NCBI GenBank assembly: GCA_015207365.1
Contig: JADEXA010000011.1
Span: 62,001 to 126,000, forward strand
DNA length: 64,000 nucleotides
Direction: 5' to 3'
DNA from: Vacuolonema iberomarrocanum LEGE 07170
GTDB taxonomy: Bacteria > Cyanobacteriota > Cyanobacteriia > Elainellales > Elainellaceae
A program made the position numbers and the translations under genes. Shown piece after piece: positions 34,341 through 43,117 of the stretch (position 1 is its first letter; each line of letters starts with the position of its first letter). Under the pieces are notes generated by a model. The model saw nothing but the letters and a program-made list of their open reading frames with translations. It had not been told where the DNA came from and did no database searches.

Positions 34341-36392
34341 GTGAATCCATTTTCTTTGTCTCAACTGGCTAAATTGTGGGAGCAGCAGAAAGCGCAGATT
34401 ATTCCCGGACTCCGTGCCATTGGAATTACCAGCCTTGCTGTGGCTGGGTTGGTTATTGGTGTGAAGCAAGTGGGTGGATGGCAGCCACTGGAACTGCGCA
34501 TCTATGACTGGATGGTGCGCCAGCGCCCCGAAGCGCCCCCCGATCCACGCATTCTGATCGTTGGCATCACCGAATCTGATATCCGCGATTTGGGCCGCGT
34601 CACCCCCAGCGATGCTGATCTCGCCGAGGCGATCGCCATCCTGGAGGCCAAGAACCCTCGCTTGATTGGGTTAGATATGCATCGTGATGTTCCCCAAGCG
34701 CCCGGTCGCGACGCCTTGTTGCAAGTTCTCAGATCCCCGCGCCTCATCACGATTACCAACCTGGGGGAAACCGAGTTGGATCGGATTCCGCCACCTCCGA
34801 ATGTGTCGCCAGAACGGGTGGGGTTTAACGATGTTCCTGTGGATCAGGATGGCATTGTGCGCCGCAATCTGCTATTTGCCTCCACCGAAACGGAAACCTT
34901 CTACTCCTTTGCCCTACGCCTAGCTATTGCCTATTTAGAGGAAGATGGCATCTCGCCGCAGCCTAGCCCCGATGCCGAGGATGTGCTGCAACTGGGTCAG
35001 GCCGTGTTTCATCCCTTGACCCTACACTCGGGAGGGTATGAGCGGTTGGATGATCGGGGCTACCAGATTTTGTTGGACTATCGTACCCGTCGCCAGGTAG
35101 CGCACACCGTGTCCTTGCATGATGTGCTCACAGATCAGGTGCCCGATTCCCTAATTCGCGATCGCATTGTCCTGATTGGCACGACGGCTCCCAGTTCCAA
35201 AGATTTGTTTTTCACGCCATTTAGTCCGGCAGAAGTTGAGGTTGCCCGCCGCCCTGGGGTCGAAATTCATGCGCAGATGCTCAGCCAATTCCTCAGTGCG
35301 GCGATGGGCGATCGCCCTCTATTCACCTTTTGGAGCAATACCCAGGAGTGGCTCTGGATTTTTGTCTGGGCATTGACGGGTGGCACTCTGGCCTGGTTGG
35401 TGCGTAACCCTATATTTTTGGGCGTGACCGGGGCGGGCTTGCTAGGCACGCTGGTGGGCTTCAGCCTGACGATGTTTAACACTGCCCATTGGGTCATTGT
35501 TGGGGCTCCGGCGATCGCCACCTTCCTCAGTATGGGAACGGTCATCACCTATCGAGCCCAGCAAGCGCAACAACAGCAAAAAATGGTGATGAAGCTACTG
35601 GGGCAAAACACCTCCCCCGAAATCGCCAATGCCCTCTGGCAGTCGCGCGACCACCTCTTGGAATCGGGCAAACTCCCTGGCCAGCGCTTGGTTGCTACCA
35701 TGCTGTTTACCGACATTAAAGGCTTCAGCCGCATCTCTGAGAAGATGCCGCCAGAAGAGTTGTTGTTATGGCTGAATGAATATCTTGCGGCCATGACCGA
35801 AGAGATTCAGCAGCACCAGGGCATCATCAACAAATTTACAGGAGACGGCTTGTTGGCTGTGTTTGGGGTTCCCATGCCGCGCCTGGAAGCGCGAGAAGTT
35901 GACCAGGATGCTCATCATGCCGTGTCTTGTGCGCTTGCCATGCGGCGACGCTTACAGGAACTCAACAAGGGCTGGAAAACGATTGGCCTCCATGATGTGC
36001 AGATGCGAGTGGGCATCTTTACAGGCCCTGTTGTGGTCGGCAGTTTGGGGGGGCGCGATCGCATGGAATATGGCGTCATTGGCAACAGCGTCAATAGTGC
36101 GTCGCGCCTGGAAAGTTGCATGAAAGACCGCCAGGTCGACAGTTGCCGCATTCTCATTGCCCAGGAAACCTTACAGCATATTCAAAATGACTTTGAGGTG
36201 GAATCTTGGGGACTCATGGAGTTGCGGGGGAAAGACCAACATATCCATGTCTATCGGGTGATCGATTACCTGGGAATGCCGAAGGACGTCCCTGACTCAC
36301 CCACCCCACCTAACGGAACGGCGTCTTCGGATGCCCACCAAGCGTTAGAACCGGAAGAGGATCGCCGGTCAGAGGCGATCGCCGATGCGTAA
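34341..36392 (+). CDS. CHASE2-domain adenylate/guanylate cyclase
   Basis: About 683 residues from the GTG at 34341; the frame is open back to an ATG at 34176 and no ribosome-binding site decides. An N-terminal membrane helix precedes a CHASE2 sensor (LRIYDWMVRQRPEAPPDPRI to about residue 350), three transmembrane helices, and a class III cyclase domain. The metal aspartates are in LFTDIKGFSR and KFTGDGLLAVFG, the dimer-interface region in GIFTGPVVVGSLGG and NSVNSASRLE. It should make cAMP (less probably cGMP) in response to a periplasmic signal. The C-terminal 40 residues are Pro/acidic and probably disordered. Confidence 0.88.
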   Translation: MNPFSLSQLAKLWEQQKAQIIPGLRAIGITSLAVAGLVIGVKQVGGWQPLELRIYDWMVRQRPEAPPDPRILIVGITESDIRDLGRVTPSDADLAEAIAILEAKNPRLIGLDMHRDVPQAPGRDALLQVLRSPRLITITNLGETELDRIPPPPNVSPERVGFNDVPVDQDGIVRRNLLFASTETETFYSFALRLAIAYLEEDGISPQPSPDAEDVLQLGQAVFHPLTLHSGGYERLDDRGYQILLDYRTRRQVAHTVSLHDVLTDQVPDSLIRDRIVLIGTTAPSSKDLFFTPFSPAEVEVARRPGVEIHAQMLSQFLSAAMGDRPLFTFWSNTQEWLWIFVWALTGGTLAWLVRNPIFLGVTGAGLLGTLVGFSLTMFNTAHWVIVGAPAIATFLSMGTVITYRAQQAQQQQKMVMKLLGQNTSPEIANALWQSRDHLLESGKLPGQRLVATMLFTDIKGFSRISEKMPPEELLLWLNEYLAAMTEEIQQHQGIINKFTGDGLLAVFGVPMPRLEAREVDQDAHHAVSCALAMRRRLQELNKGWKTIGLHDVQMRVGIFTGPVVVGSLGGRDRMEYGVIGNSVNSASRLESCMKDRQVDSCRILIAQETLQHIQNDFEVESWGLMELRGKDQHIHVYRVIDYLGMPKDVPDSPTPPNGTASSDAHQALEPEEDRRSEAIADA

Positions 36393-36410
36393 CGACAGCA
36401 GCATTGCCTT

Positions 36411-36511
36411 ATACCAACTCTACGAAAACCAAAACCAAACTATTTTTTGAAAGCCCCGCACTGCGGGGCTTTCAAAAAATGATCTGTAGTGGATTCTTAG
36501 CGAATTGGTAT
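36411..36511. repeat. Palindromic element, family II, copy 1 (ATACCAA termini)
   Basis: A 101-bp unit from ATACCAACTC to GAATTGGTAT with the central stem GAAAGCCCCGC / GCGGGGCTTTC. A second copy of identical length at 54184-54284 differs at about seven positions. It abuts the stop codon of the pentapeptide-repeat gene (36511-36513). Confidence 0.8.
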
Positions 36512-37125
36512 TACTCATGGGAAACGCCAAATGGCATGATAGCTCCCGTTAGAACGGTTTCGCTGATGTCTGTCGTGTCCAGGTTGGCGCAGTACAAATT
36601 CGCCTCGCACAGGTTGACATCACACAGATCGGCTCCGCTGAGGTTGGCGTGGCAGAGGTTGGCTTTCCACAAATGCGCGCCACATAGGTGTGCTCCTGTC
36701 AGGTCGGCTCCTTTAAGGTTAGCTTCTGTCAAACAGGTGAGGTGCATCAGCGCATCTTGCAAATGAACATTGGCTAGACAGGCTCCACTCAGATCGGCTT
36801 CCGTCAGGTTGATCGCCTGCATCCTGGCATGGAAGAGGTTAGCTCCGCTCAAGAAGGCTCCAAACAGATTGGCGTGGGACAGATTGACATTGCGCAGGTT
36901 TGTTTCACTCAAGTTGGCTCCGCTCAAAACAGCGTGAGAAAAATCGGTTCCGACCAATTCGGCTCGACTCAAATCAATACCACCCAACTTCGCCCCGCGC
37001 AAACTTCCATGAATTAAGGTAATACCTCGAAAGTTTCGCTCGCCTGCACTGTAGCGATAGAGCAGTTCAGGCACACTCAGGTAGGCGGATGGTTCAGTCA
37101 TCAATGGCAAGAGTTGCCGTGTCAT
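36511..37125 (-). CDS. Pentapeptide repeat protein
   Basis: A 204-residue protein made almost entirely of A(D/N)LXX units from about residue 30 on (for example GANLSETNLRNVNLSHANLF), which fold into a right-handed quadrilateral beta-helix. The N-terminal 30 residues (LPLMTEPSAYLSVPELLYRY) are not repeats. Such proteins are very numerous in cyanobacteria, mostly without known function; some mimic DNA and protect gyrase. No signal peptide, so cytoplasmic. The stop touches a palindromic repeat element. Confidence 0.9.
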   Translation of the reverse strand: MTRQLLPLMTEPSAYLSVPELLYRYSAGERNFRGITLIHGSLRGAKLGGIDLSRAELVGTDFSHAVLSGANLSETNLRNVNLSHANLFGAFLSGANLFHARMQAINLTEADLSGACLANVHLQDALMHLTCLTEANLKGADLTGAHLCGAHLWKANLCHANLSGADLCDVNLCEANLYCANLDTTDISETVLTGAIMPFGVSHE

Positions 37126-37172
37126 GATGGTTCTCCTAATTTCATGTAATTCATGACATGTAATTCATGAAT

Positions 37173-37256
37173 AGAACTTACGCGCTTTGTTGATGGGGTA
37201 GGTACCCACCCCATCAACGGATTTGCTTAGAATTGCGCCTGTTTTGCGTGAGTCCT
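37173..37256. repeat. Palindromic element, family I, copy 2 (degenerate)
   Basis: AGAACTTACGCG at 37173 and TGCGTGAGTCCT at 37245-37256 correspond to the 13-bp ends of the copy at 6451-6538 with about three changes. The inner hairpin is GTTGATGGGGT / ACCCCATCAAC, different from the first copy. It lies upstream of the pentapeptide gene and directly after the phosphoribosyltransferase stop. Confidence 0.6.
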
Positions 37257-37263
37257 GATGCGC

Positions 37264-37938
37264 TTATACGGTGGAATATTCAGGCTGCTTCTCCCGCAGA
37301 GCCAGCAATTTACTGATTTCCTCATCCGCAACCTGGGCAAAGGTTTCGTACCATAGCCCAATGGAGTAAACGTTTTCGGGGGTCAGGATACAAACCACTT
37401 CATCGACATGGTGCCGCAAGGCGTCACACACTTGCGCTGTGGCAACAGGGACGGCAACGATGATGCGAGCAGGTTGCTTGGATTGCAACAAGGCGATCGC
37501 CGCCCAAATTGTGGAGCCCGTAGCGATGCCATCATCCACCAAAATGACGGTGCGGTTGCGCAGATCGAGCTGTGGACGATCGCCCCGGTAGAGGCGATCG
37601 TATCGCTGCAGCTCTTGCAATTCTCGAGCGGCCACCGCATCAATCGTCTGACTCGGAATCTCCAAGCTGCTAATCACGTCGGGGTTCAATATCTGCACAC
37701 CACCCGGAGCGATCGCCCCCATCGCCAATTCCTCTTGTCCGGGAACGCTCAGTTTTCGGACTAAACACAGATCCAACGGTGCATCCAAGACTTTCGCGAC
37801 TTCATAGGCGACCGGAACGCCGCCCCGAAGTAATCCTAGAACCAGCACATCTGGGCGATTGGCATAAGGCTTGAGGCGCTGCGCCAGTTGCCACCCACTA
37901 TCTCGTCGACTCAGAAACTCTGCATACCGAATATGCAT
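37264..37938 (-). CDS. Phosphoribosyltransferase family protein
   Basis: A 224-residue type I PRTase. The PRPP loop reads VILVDDGIATGST (about residues 130-142) and an upstream GLLRGGVPVAYEVA supplies the pyrophosphate-contact loop. The opening RYAEFLSRRDSGWQLAQRL matches the PRTase group found alone or fused to alpha/beta hydrolases in many bacteria; substrate unknown. An inverted repeat CAGTCG / CGACTG lies about 27 bp upstream of the start (37965-37985) and GACAATCG is repeated at 37974 and 38003, possible regulatory sites. Confidence 0.85.
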   Translation of the reverse strand: MHIRYAEFLSRRDSGWQLAQRLKPYANRPDVLVLGLLRGGVPVAYEVAKVLDAPLDLCLVRKLSVPGQEELAMGAIAPGGVQILNPDVISSLEIPSQTIDAVAARELQELQRYDRLYRGDRPQLDLRNRTVILVDDGIATGSTIWAAIALLQSKQPARIIVAVPVATAQVCDALRHHVDEVVCILTPENVYSIGLWYETFAQVADEEISKLLALREKQPEYSTV

Positions 37939-38617
37939 GAAACTACCTCGCTTAAATTGTGAACCAGTCGTTTGACAATCGACTGCCTAGAGTAATTGAT
38001 TGGACAATCGTGGCCAGTCAATTGCACAGAAGCACGGGGTAAAATTTCAGGAAAACGAACGGCTTAGAGAGAAATAATTCAGCTAAGATGCCAAAACAGG
38101 TCAGTATAGACGCTTTGGCAAAATCAGTTTTAGCCGTTTTAGCTATGGGGAGAATGGTTAACCTGAACGGTAACTAAAACATCTAGAAAGATGCCAGCAA
38201 ACCAGACATAAACATAAGAACCAAAGGACTGGCTAGGAGTAGCGATCGCCATGCCTTAAGCTTTTTACAGAATGCACCAAGGATTCCATTGAATTGAAGC
38301 AATGGTCGCAGATTGTACGTCTGTCTGCTGAGATATTGACCTCTGTCTTCTTCTCTTTCTCGTTACCTTGTGTAATCCGATCCATTACGAATCTATAAGT
38401 AGCAGCGTATCGTTCGTAAAGACCATCAGCTAATCGATTGGCGCTTATCCAAGTTAACTCTAACTTTTCAAAGCTTATTATTAAGATATCGTGATCATAC
38501 AGAATTTAAACAATCTGTTGACAAGTCTCAATATTTCTAAGTTTTATTTAATTGCTTTAAAGGATAACTCTTCGTTTGCCTGGAATGGTGCAAGTTCCAA
38601 TGGAAAAAGTCGCCATG
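37939..38617. other. Intergenic region upstream of the phosphoribosyltransferase
   Basis: Nearly 680 bp with no convincing gene. Near its left end are the short inverted and direct repeats noted for the phosphoribosyltransferase promoter area; the remainder is AT-rich. A minus-strand terminator for the NCS1 permease gene follows at 38618. Confidence 0.4.
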
Positions 38618-38649
38618 AAAAAAGGGAGACTCCTCTGGCGAAGTCTCCC
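38618..38649 (-). terminator. Rho-independent terminator of the NCS1 permease gene
   Basis: GGGAGACT (38624-38631) pairs with AGTCTCCC (38642-38649). Read on the minus strand the hairpin is followed by TTTTTT (38618-38623). It lies about 90 bp past the permease stop, in the correct orientation. Confidence 0.75.
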
Positions 38650-38738
38650 CGAAATCCAATCAATTGCTCGTTGCTTGTGAGGGGGCGACGCCATCCCGTC
38701 TCAACACCCGCCCTCAATCCGCAAAGGTCTCACGTCTA

Positions 38739-40034
38739 CTAAGTAGTTTTGCTGCGGATAGGCTGACGAATCACCCGCGACAGGATGCCGTACAGCACCG
38801 CTGCGACGATGATGCCGTTGATGGGGCCAACACCAATGGCCGCTTCACCAGAATAAAAGGCGATGCCTGCACCAACGATATAGGAGATGACGCCAGCCCA
38901 GTTAAACGCGGGTAGAACGCTATCCATGGACGGAAAGTTGCCCTGATGCCGCAACCAGAAATCTGCCATGATAATGCCGCCGATGGGAGGAATCACGGCA
39001 CCTAGAAACAGCAGGTAGTCGATCATTGCGTCGTAGATGCCTGTCAGGGAGAGAACCAGCGCCAGGGTAGCTCCACCCAGCACGAATAGGTGACGCTTGG
39101 GGGTGCGGAGGAAGTTGGTTCCAGCAATAGAGAAGTTGTAAATGGTGTTGTCCTGAGTCGTCCATACATTCAGGATGAGCAGAATAATGCCGCCGAGCAA
39201 AATGCCCTGGGTTGCCATGGCCTGCACCAAGTCTTCACTGCCATACACCAGGGTGCAGAATGCTCCAGTAAATACCAGCAAGCCGTTGATCGCAAAGAAG
39301 GCAAAAGATGTACTCAGCACAGCATTTTTTCCGCTGTCAGCAAAGCGACTCCAGTTTGTGGACTGGGTTCCACCAGAAATAAACGTTCCAATGATGAGGG
39401 CTAAGCCCTGAAACAGGGTCAGATCTGCGGTGGGTTCTAGGGTTGCCAGATCTCCTGCATCTTGGAAGCCAAGGGTAAGGCTAATGGCAATTAGAATCAG
39501 CATTGCGGGAACGGCGATGCGGCTCAACCAGTCCATGGCTCGATAGCCTCGGTAGGCAGTAAGGCAGAAGGCGTAGGTAAAGAAGATCGTCAGCACAACC
39601 CGCATGGCGGCAGGCAGACCGAGCAATTGGGTGAGGGCATCAGCGATAAAGGCATTAGTCACGGCGTACCAGCCAATTTGGGTGAAGCCCAGCACAAAGT
39701 CAACCCAGCGAGAGCCGACATCTCCAAAGCTAAAGCGAGACATCAATACCGTGGACAGGCCGCTCTTGTAGGCGATGAACCCAAGGGTGGCGCAGTAGGC
39801 TCCTAGCAGCAGGTTGCCGACCAGTACCAGACCTAGGATGGCCCCAAAGGGAAATGCCGGGCCGATCGCCCCTCCAGCAAAAAGCGTTGTGGAGGTCAGC
39901 GCAAAACCCATCAGCAGAGGAGCCAGCGACCAAACGGGCTTCCGTGCCGTCATGGGAACGGGAATCAGGGGATAGTCTTCAGCTGCCTGTTGTGACCGGT
40001 CTGAAGGTTGTGTATCTGGCGTGGTGATAGTCAT
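38739..40034 (-). CDS. codB: NCS1-family permease, cytosine permease-like
   Basis: A 431-residue protein with about twelve transmembrane helices. It carries the NCS1/CodB pattern: a cytoplasmic N-terminal stretch ending RKPVWSLAPLLMGFAL, SRFSFGDVGSRWVDFVLGFTQIGW, and IGGIIMADFWLRH. CodB-type proteins import cytosine or related purines/pyrimidines with sodium or protons. No cytosine deaminase is adjacent, so substrate is by family only. Followed by an intrinsic terminator. Confidence 0.8.
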   Translation of the reverse strand: MTITTPDTQPSDRSQQAAEDYPLIPVPMTARKPVWSLAPLLMGFALTSTTLFAGGAIGPAFPFGAILGLVLVGNLLLGAYCATLGFIAYKSGLSTVLMSRFSFGDVGSRWVDFVLGFTQIGWYAVTNAFIADALTQLLGLPAAMRVVLTIFFTYAFCLTAYRGYRAMDWLSRIAVPAMLILIAISLTLGFQDAGDLATLEPTADLTLFQGLALIIGTFISGGTQSTNWSRFADSGKNAVLSTSFAFFAINGLLVFTGAFCTLVYGSEDLVQAMATQGILLGGIILLILNVWTTQDNTIYNFSIAGTNFLRTPKRHLFVLGGATLALVLSLTGIYDAMIDYLLFLGAVIPPIGGIIMADFWLRHQGNFPSMDSVLPAFNWAGVISYIVGAGIAFYSGEAAIGVGPINGIIVAAVLYGILSRVIRQPIRSKTT

Positions 40035-40787
40035 AGATGATGTCGATATCTCTACAAAGATCGAAAGATGGACAGCGGCTTAAATAATCCTTAACCGAGA
40101 GAATTTATGAACGGAGCCGGAAGGATTTGAAAACGTAATGGAAATGATTGGGCATATTCTCGGTTGTTCAATGCCGTCAGAGGGTATCTGTTGCTACGAA
40201 ATGCATCTGAAGTTAATTCTCGTCTTATAGCGGTGTGCAACCGCATTAAGCACAGCAACGGTTGTGTGGGGCGCGCCGCGCCCCACACAACCGTACTTAA
40301 CTAACGCGCATAGCGCTATAAGAATGGCGATGCAAAAATGAAATGTATCCAATTCGTGCCCCTCCCAGGCCGGACAGTCTGGAATTTTTTTTTACCTGAC
40401 CTGGGAACATACCCCGAAAATAGATGGTCTAGGAAAATAATTCTAAACACCTACTAGCTCATCAAAACTGCCGTAAGGGAGCATCAGCTAGTAGCTCAAC
40501 GGCAAATTCTGCCTATTTCCCAAAAGAATGACTGAATTTGCCTAAGTCTATGGGCAATTGCTAGGAACGTTGCCCAGTTCTGGAATACCCAGAGCTGGGA
40601 CTGTTTTGAGTGCCTATTGTCCGACACAAGCCCCGTATAGCCCCTGAGGATTGAACGGTTTACTGTTCTGTCCACTCTTCTGTGTGCCTAGCTGTACCTG
40701 ATGTTGAGGGTTCTATGGGTTGAGTATTCAGAACCCCTTCTACGTATCTTGTTTACGCATTCATCTATTACTTTGAGGAGTCATGTT
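40035..40787. other. Intergenic region upstream of the poly-Asp protein gene
   Basis: A 753-bp gap between divergent genes. It contains a family V repeat (40225-40321) and two hairpins on the poly-Asp side: CTACTAGCT / AGCTAGTAG (40451-40494) and CCCAGTTCTGG / CCAGAGCTGGG (40573-40599, one mismatch). These could belong to a long 5' UTR. No gene seen. Confidence 0.4.
40223..40323. repeat. 97-bp palindromic element, family V, copy 2
   Basis: The unit 40225-40321 is identical to 9268-9364 except for one base, C at 40276 instead of G at 9319, which is the exact centre of the 18-bp-stem palindrome (40258-40294). The outer pairs here are TC/GA rather than the GATT/AATC of copy 1. Confidence 0.85.
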
Positions 40788-42302
40788 ATGTTGCACCTGC
40801 GTTGGAAGCGCTATGCTGCTCTGGGATTTGCATCGGGTCTATTGCTTGCCAATCCATCGCTCCCGGCACGAGGAGCGATAGCCACCGATTCATCTGCGCC
40901 AGCAACAACTCAGAGTCTGGCAGTTCTTCCCCCTGCAGAAACCCAAGATGGTTGGCAGGTGGTAAGCCAGGTCGTAAAGGTAACAAATACGCAGCAGCAA
41001 GTGACACACTTGGCAATTTTGGCGGATGTGCTGGATATGCCTGAGGTGAGCTATGCCAATGCGGTCTATCAACTATTTGCACGGCGTAATGGCCAGTGGG
41101 AAGAAGTCTATACCAGCATTGGCTCACGGCTGATTTCGCAAACAGATGGAGCGATGGCGTTGTCGCCTGAGCTGATCCCAATTGACTTCATTCGAGACCA
41201 ACTGGGGACAGATGATTTGGATGATGTGGATTTTCGGGCTGTGGTCAATTACCGCCATGACCTGCGGGGTGGAGCGCGCGATCGCCAAACTGAGTTTGTT
41301 CGTGAGTTCACCTACCGCAATCTGGAAACGGCTCGTTTCGGGGAGCTAACCCAGATCCGCGCGATCGAGTCCAGCCGCTTTACCCTGACGATTCGCCAAA
41401 ATCAGCCGACACTGGATGGTGTGATTGCCCGCGTTTCCTTGCGCCAGCGCTCTGGACAAAGCTTCTTGCAAGAGCGCTACCTGGGTGATTTTCGCTACCA
41501 AATCAATGAATCGGCGCAGTTTACCGATGGCCTAACACCGGGCGATCGCGTTGTTGTGCGCTTGTTTGACCTACAAAATCAGTTCATCGGCTACAGCGAA
41601 TTCGAAGTCCTTGCCGGTCATAGCGATGTCACCCTGGTCTTGCCCAACAACGCTCAAGAAGAAGGGCTGGTGCGCACGGTTTATGGGGTGGATGACGATG
41701 AGGATGGGGTGTTCGATCGCTCCAATGACTACTACGACTACTTCACCTATGTGAGCAATCGTGAGGACTATCGCTTCTCGCGTGTGACCTATCTGGAGAC
41801 CACCGAAAACATTCAATACTCCAACTTCCAGGTTGGCAATCTCCCCAATCTCCGGCACAACTGCATCTATCCCACGTCGTTCCAAGCGGGCGAGTTTGAG
41901 GTAGTCAGTCGTACCCTCCGCGTTGTGTCCGTAGACGCGCAGGAAGAAATCGTGGTGCTACCGGGGTCGCTCACTGACATCATTGTTGTCAGTTCGAGAG
42001 AAACCTATGAAGTGACCCGTTTCATCTCAACCTACTTTTTTGAGTACACTCGCATCGACATTGACAGAATCATTGCCACCTGCGACCTGGGCTGCGTCGA
42101 TGATGACGATGACTGGTGGTATGACAATGACGGCGACGATGACGACGATGACGACGACGATGATGATGACGACGATAACGATGACGATGATGACAATGAT
42201 GATTGTGATTGCGTCTGTGATTGCGACGACGACGATAACGACGATGACGATGACGATGATGACGACGACGATGATGATGACGACGACGATGACGATGACT
42301 AG
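40788..42302 (+). CDS. Secreted protein with C-terminal poly-aspartate tail, function unknown
   Basis: A 504-residue protein; the ATG at 40788 has GAGGAG 7 nt upstream. Residues 1-30 are a signal peptide (basic start, YAALGFASGLLLANP, cleavage near ARG-A). Residues 40-430 form a soluble domain of alternating strands that I cannot assign. From about residue 435 the sequence becomes almost pure Asp, encoded by mixed GAT and GAC, broken by WWY, Asn and the cysteine cluster CDCVCDC. Such a tail should bind divalent cations. The TAG at 42300 is followed by 45 further in-frame coding-like codons up to 42440. Confidence 0.75.
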   Translation: MLHLRWKRYAALGFASGLLLANPSLPARGAIATDSSAPATTQSLAVLPPAETQDGWQVVSQVVKVTNTQQQVTHLAILADVLDMPEVSYANAVYQLFARRNGQWEEVYTSIGSRLISQTDGAMALSPELIPIDFIRDQLGTDDLDDVDFRAVVNYRHDLRGGARDRQTEFVREFTYRNLETARFGELTQIRAIESSRFTLTIRQNQPTLDGVIARVSLRQRSGQSFLQERYLGDFRYQINESAQFTDGLTPGDRVVVRLFDLQNQFIGYSEFEVLAGHSDVTLVLPNNAQEEGLVRTVYGVDDDEDGVFDRSNDYYDYFTYVSNREDYRFSRVTYLETTENIQYSNFQVGNLPNLRHNCIYPTSFQAGEFEVVSRTLRVVSVDAQEEIVVLPGSLTDIIVVSSRETYEVTRFISTYFFEYTRIDIDRIIATCDLGCVDDDDDWWYDNDGDDDDDDDDDDDDDDNDDDDDNDDCDCVCDCDDDDNDDDDDDDDDDDDDDDDDDDD

Positions 42303-42440
42303 ATAGGCGATCGCCAGCGTTGGTGTGGCTACAATCCAGGTATTGGAAATGCTCCGGAAGGCAACGTTCCAGCTACCCGTTGTCGTTACCAGGGCAGCAA
42401 CGATGCAGGAGCATGCTACCCCGATGATCCTCGGCGCTAG
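42303..42440 (+). pseudogene. In-frame 45-codon extension beyond the poly-Asp TAG
   Basis: Continuing in the same frame past TAG gives 45 sense codons then TAG: a segment with RQRWCGYNPGIG, ATRCRYQGS and GACYPDDPRR. Composition is protein-like (three Cys, several Gly, Pro and Arg, no rare-codon runs), unlike random intergenic DNA. An intrinsic terminator follows 28 bp later. Either the TAG is a recent nonsense change, it is read through, or it is a sequence error. It could also be coincidence. Confidence 0.45.
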
Positions 42441-42467
42441 TTTCTAACATTTGTTTGTCGAGAATTG

Positions 42468-42503
42468 AAAAGCCAGCGTTTCCTAGGAAACGCTGGCTTT
42501 TTC
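42468..42503. terminator. Bidirectional rho-independent terminator
   Basis: AAAGCCAGCGTTTCC pairs perfectly with its complement around a TA centre (42483-42484 region) and both outer flanks are A-run and T-run (TTTTT at about 42498-42502). It separates the convergent poly-Asp gene and the ABM-domain gene. Confidence 0.85.
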
Positions 42504-42540
42504 TCATCGGGGTTTGGAATCGAGCCCTAGCAGCTCATCG

Positions 42541-43104
42541 TCAAGCAAATAGCCAGCGCTGAAACCAGCGGGTCAACTGCGGCATAATCACATAGGTCAA
42601 AAGCGCTACGGTAATGGCAACGCTGATGGCCGTCCGCAGAAGCATGGGCAAAGGAGTCAGCAATGGGGCGATGAGCGGGGTAACGAGCAACGAAACGAGC
42701 ATCACCCCAATCCACACCAACACCGCCTGTTTATAGCGCTTTGGTGCTGCTTTAAGCGGTTGCGTGGGCAGTTGGAACCAGCCCTCTAACCCTGTCAAAA
42801 CCTGAATCGTTTCCTTCTCTTGAATCAACGGTTGGGCACGTTCAATCCATCCCTTGCGGATGTCTGAGTTGAGCCAACCGTCTAGGTGTCCGCAGGTGTC
42901 AAACTGTAGCACAATCACATAGTCGGAGGAGGAGTGTCCCGGTTGCGGGCGGAGAATATTGACGCCCAGATGCCCATCGAATTGTCGTGCATCTGCCGAA
43001 ATACCCTTAATCCACTCCTCGTAGCCTGCTTCGCGACCCGATCGCACCCGATGGGTAATCACAGCGGTGACATGGTGATTGCGATTCACAACTGAGGAAG
43101 ACAT
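42541..43104 (-). CDS. Antibiotic biosynthesis monooxygenase (ABM) domain protein with membrane tail
   Basis: A 187-residue protein. Residues 1-105 form an ABM-like ferredoxin fold (VTAVITHRVRSGREAGYEEW, then FDGHLGVNILRP); residues about 125-185 contain two transmembrane helices. This soluble-plus-membrane arrangement occurs in a group of bacterial ABM proteins with unknown substrate. It lies 13 bp downstream of the azoreductase gene, so it is probably in the same operon. Confidence 0.78.
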   Translation of the reverse strand: MSSSVVNRNHHVTAVITHRVRSGREAGYEEWIKGISADARQFDGHLGVNILRPQPGHSSSDYVIVLQFDTCGHLDGWLNSDIRKGWIERAQPLIQEKETIQVLTGLEGWFQLPTQPLKAAPKRYKQAVLVWIGVMLVSLLVTPLIAPLLTPLPMLLRTAISVAITVALLTYVIMPQLTRWFQRWLFA

Positions 43105-43117
43105 CTGGTTCTACTCC

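Noticed and set aside
38491..38742. 83-codon plus-strand frame before the NCS1 gene
   Set aside because: It runs through the permease terminator and into its 3' end, has no ribosome-binding site and no recognisable pattern.
42040..42306. Met/Thr-rich open frame across the Asp tract
   Set aside because: It is the shifted reading of GAT/GAC triplets (ATG/ACG) with no protein-like character.
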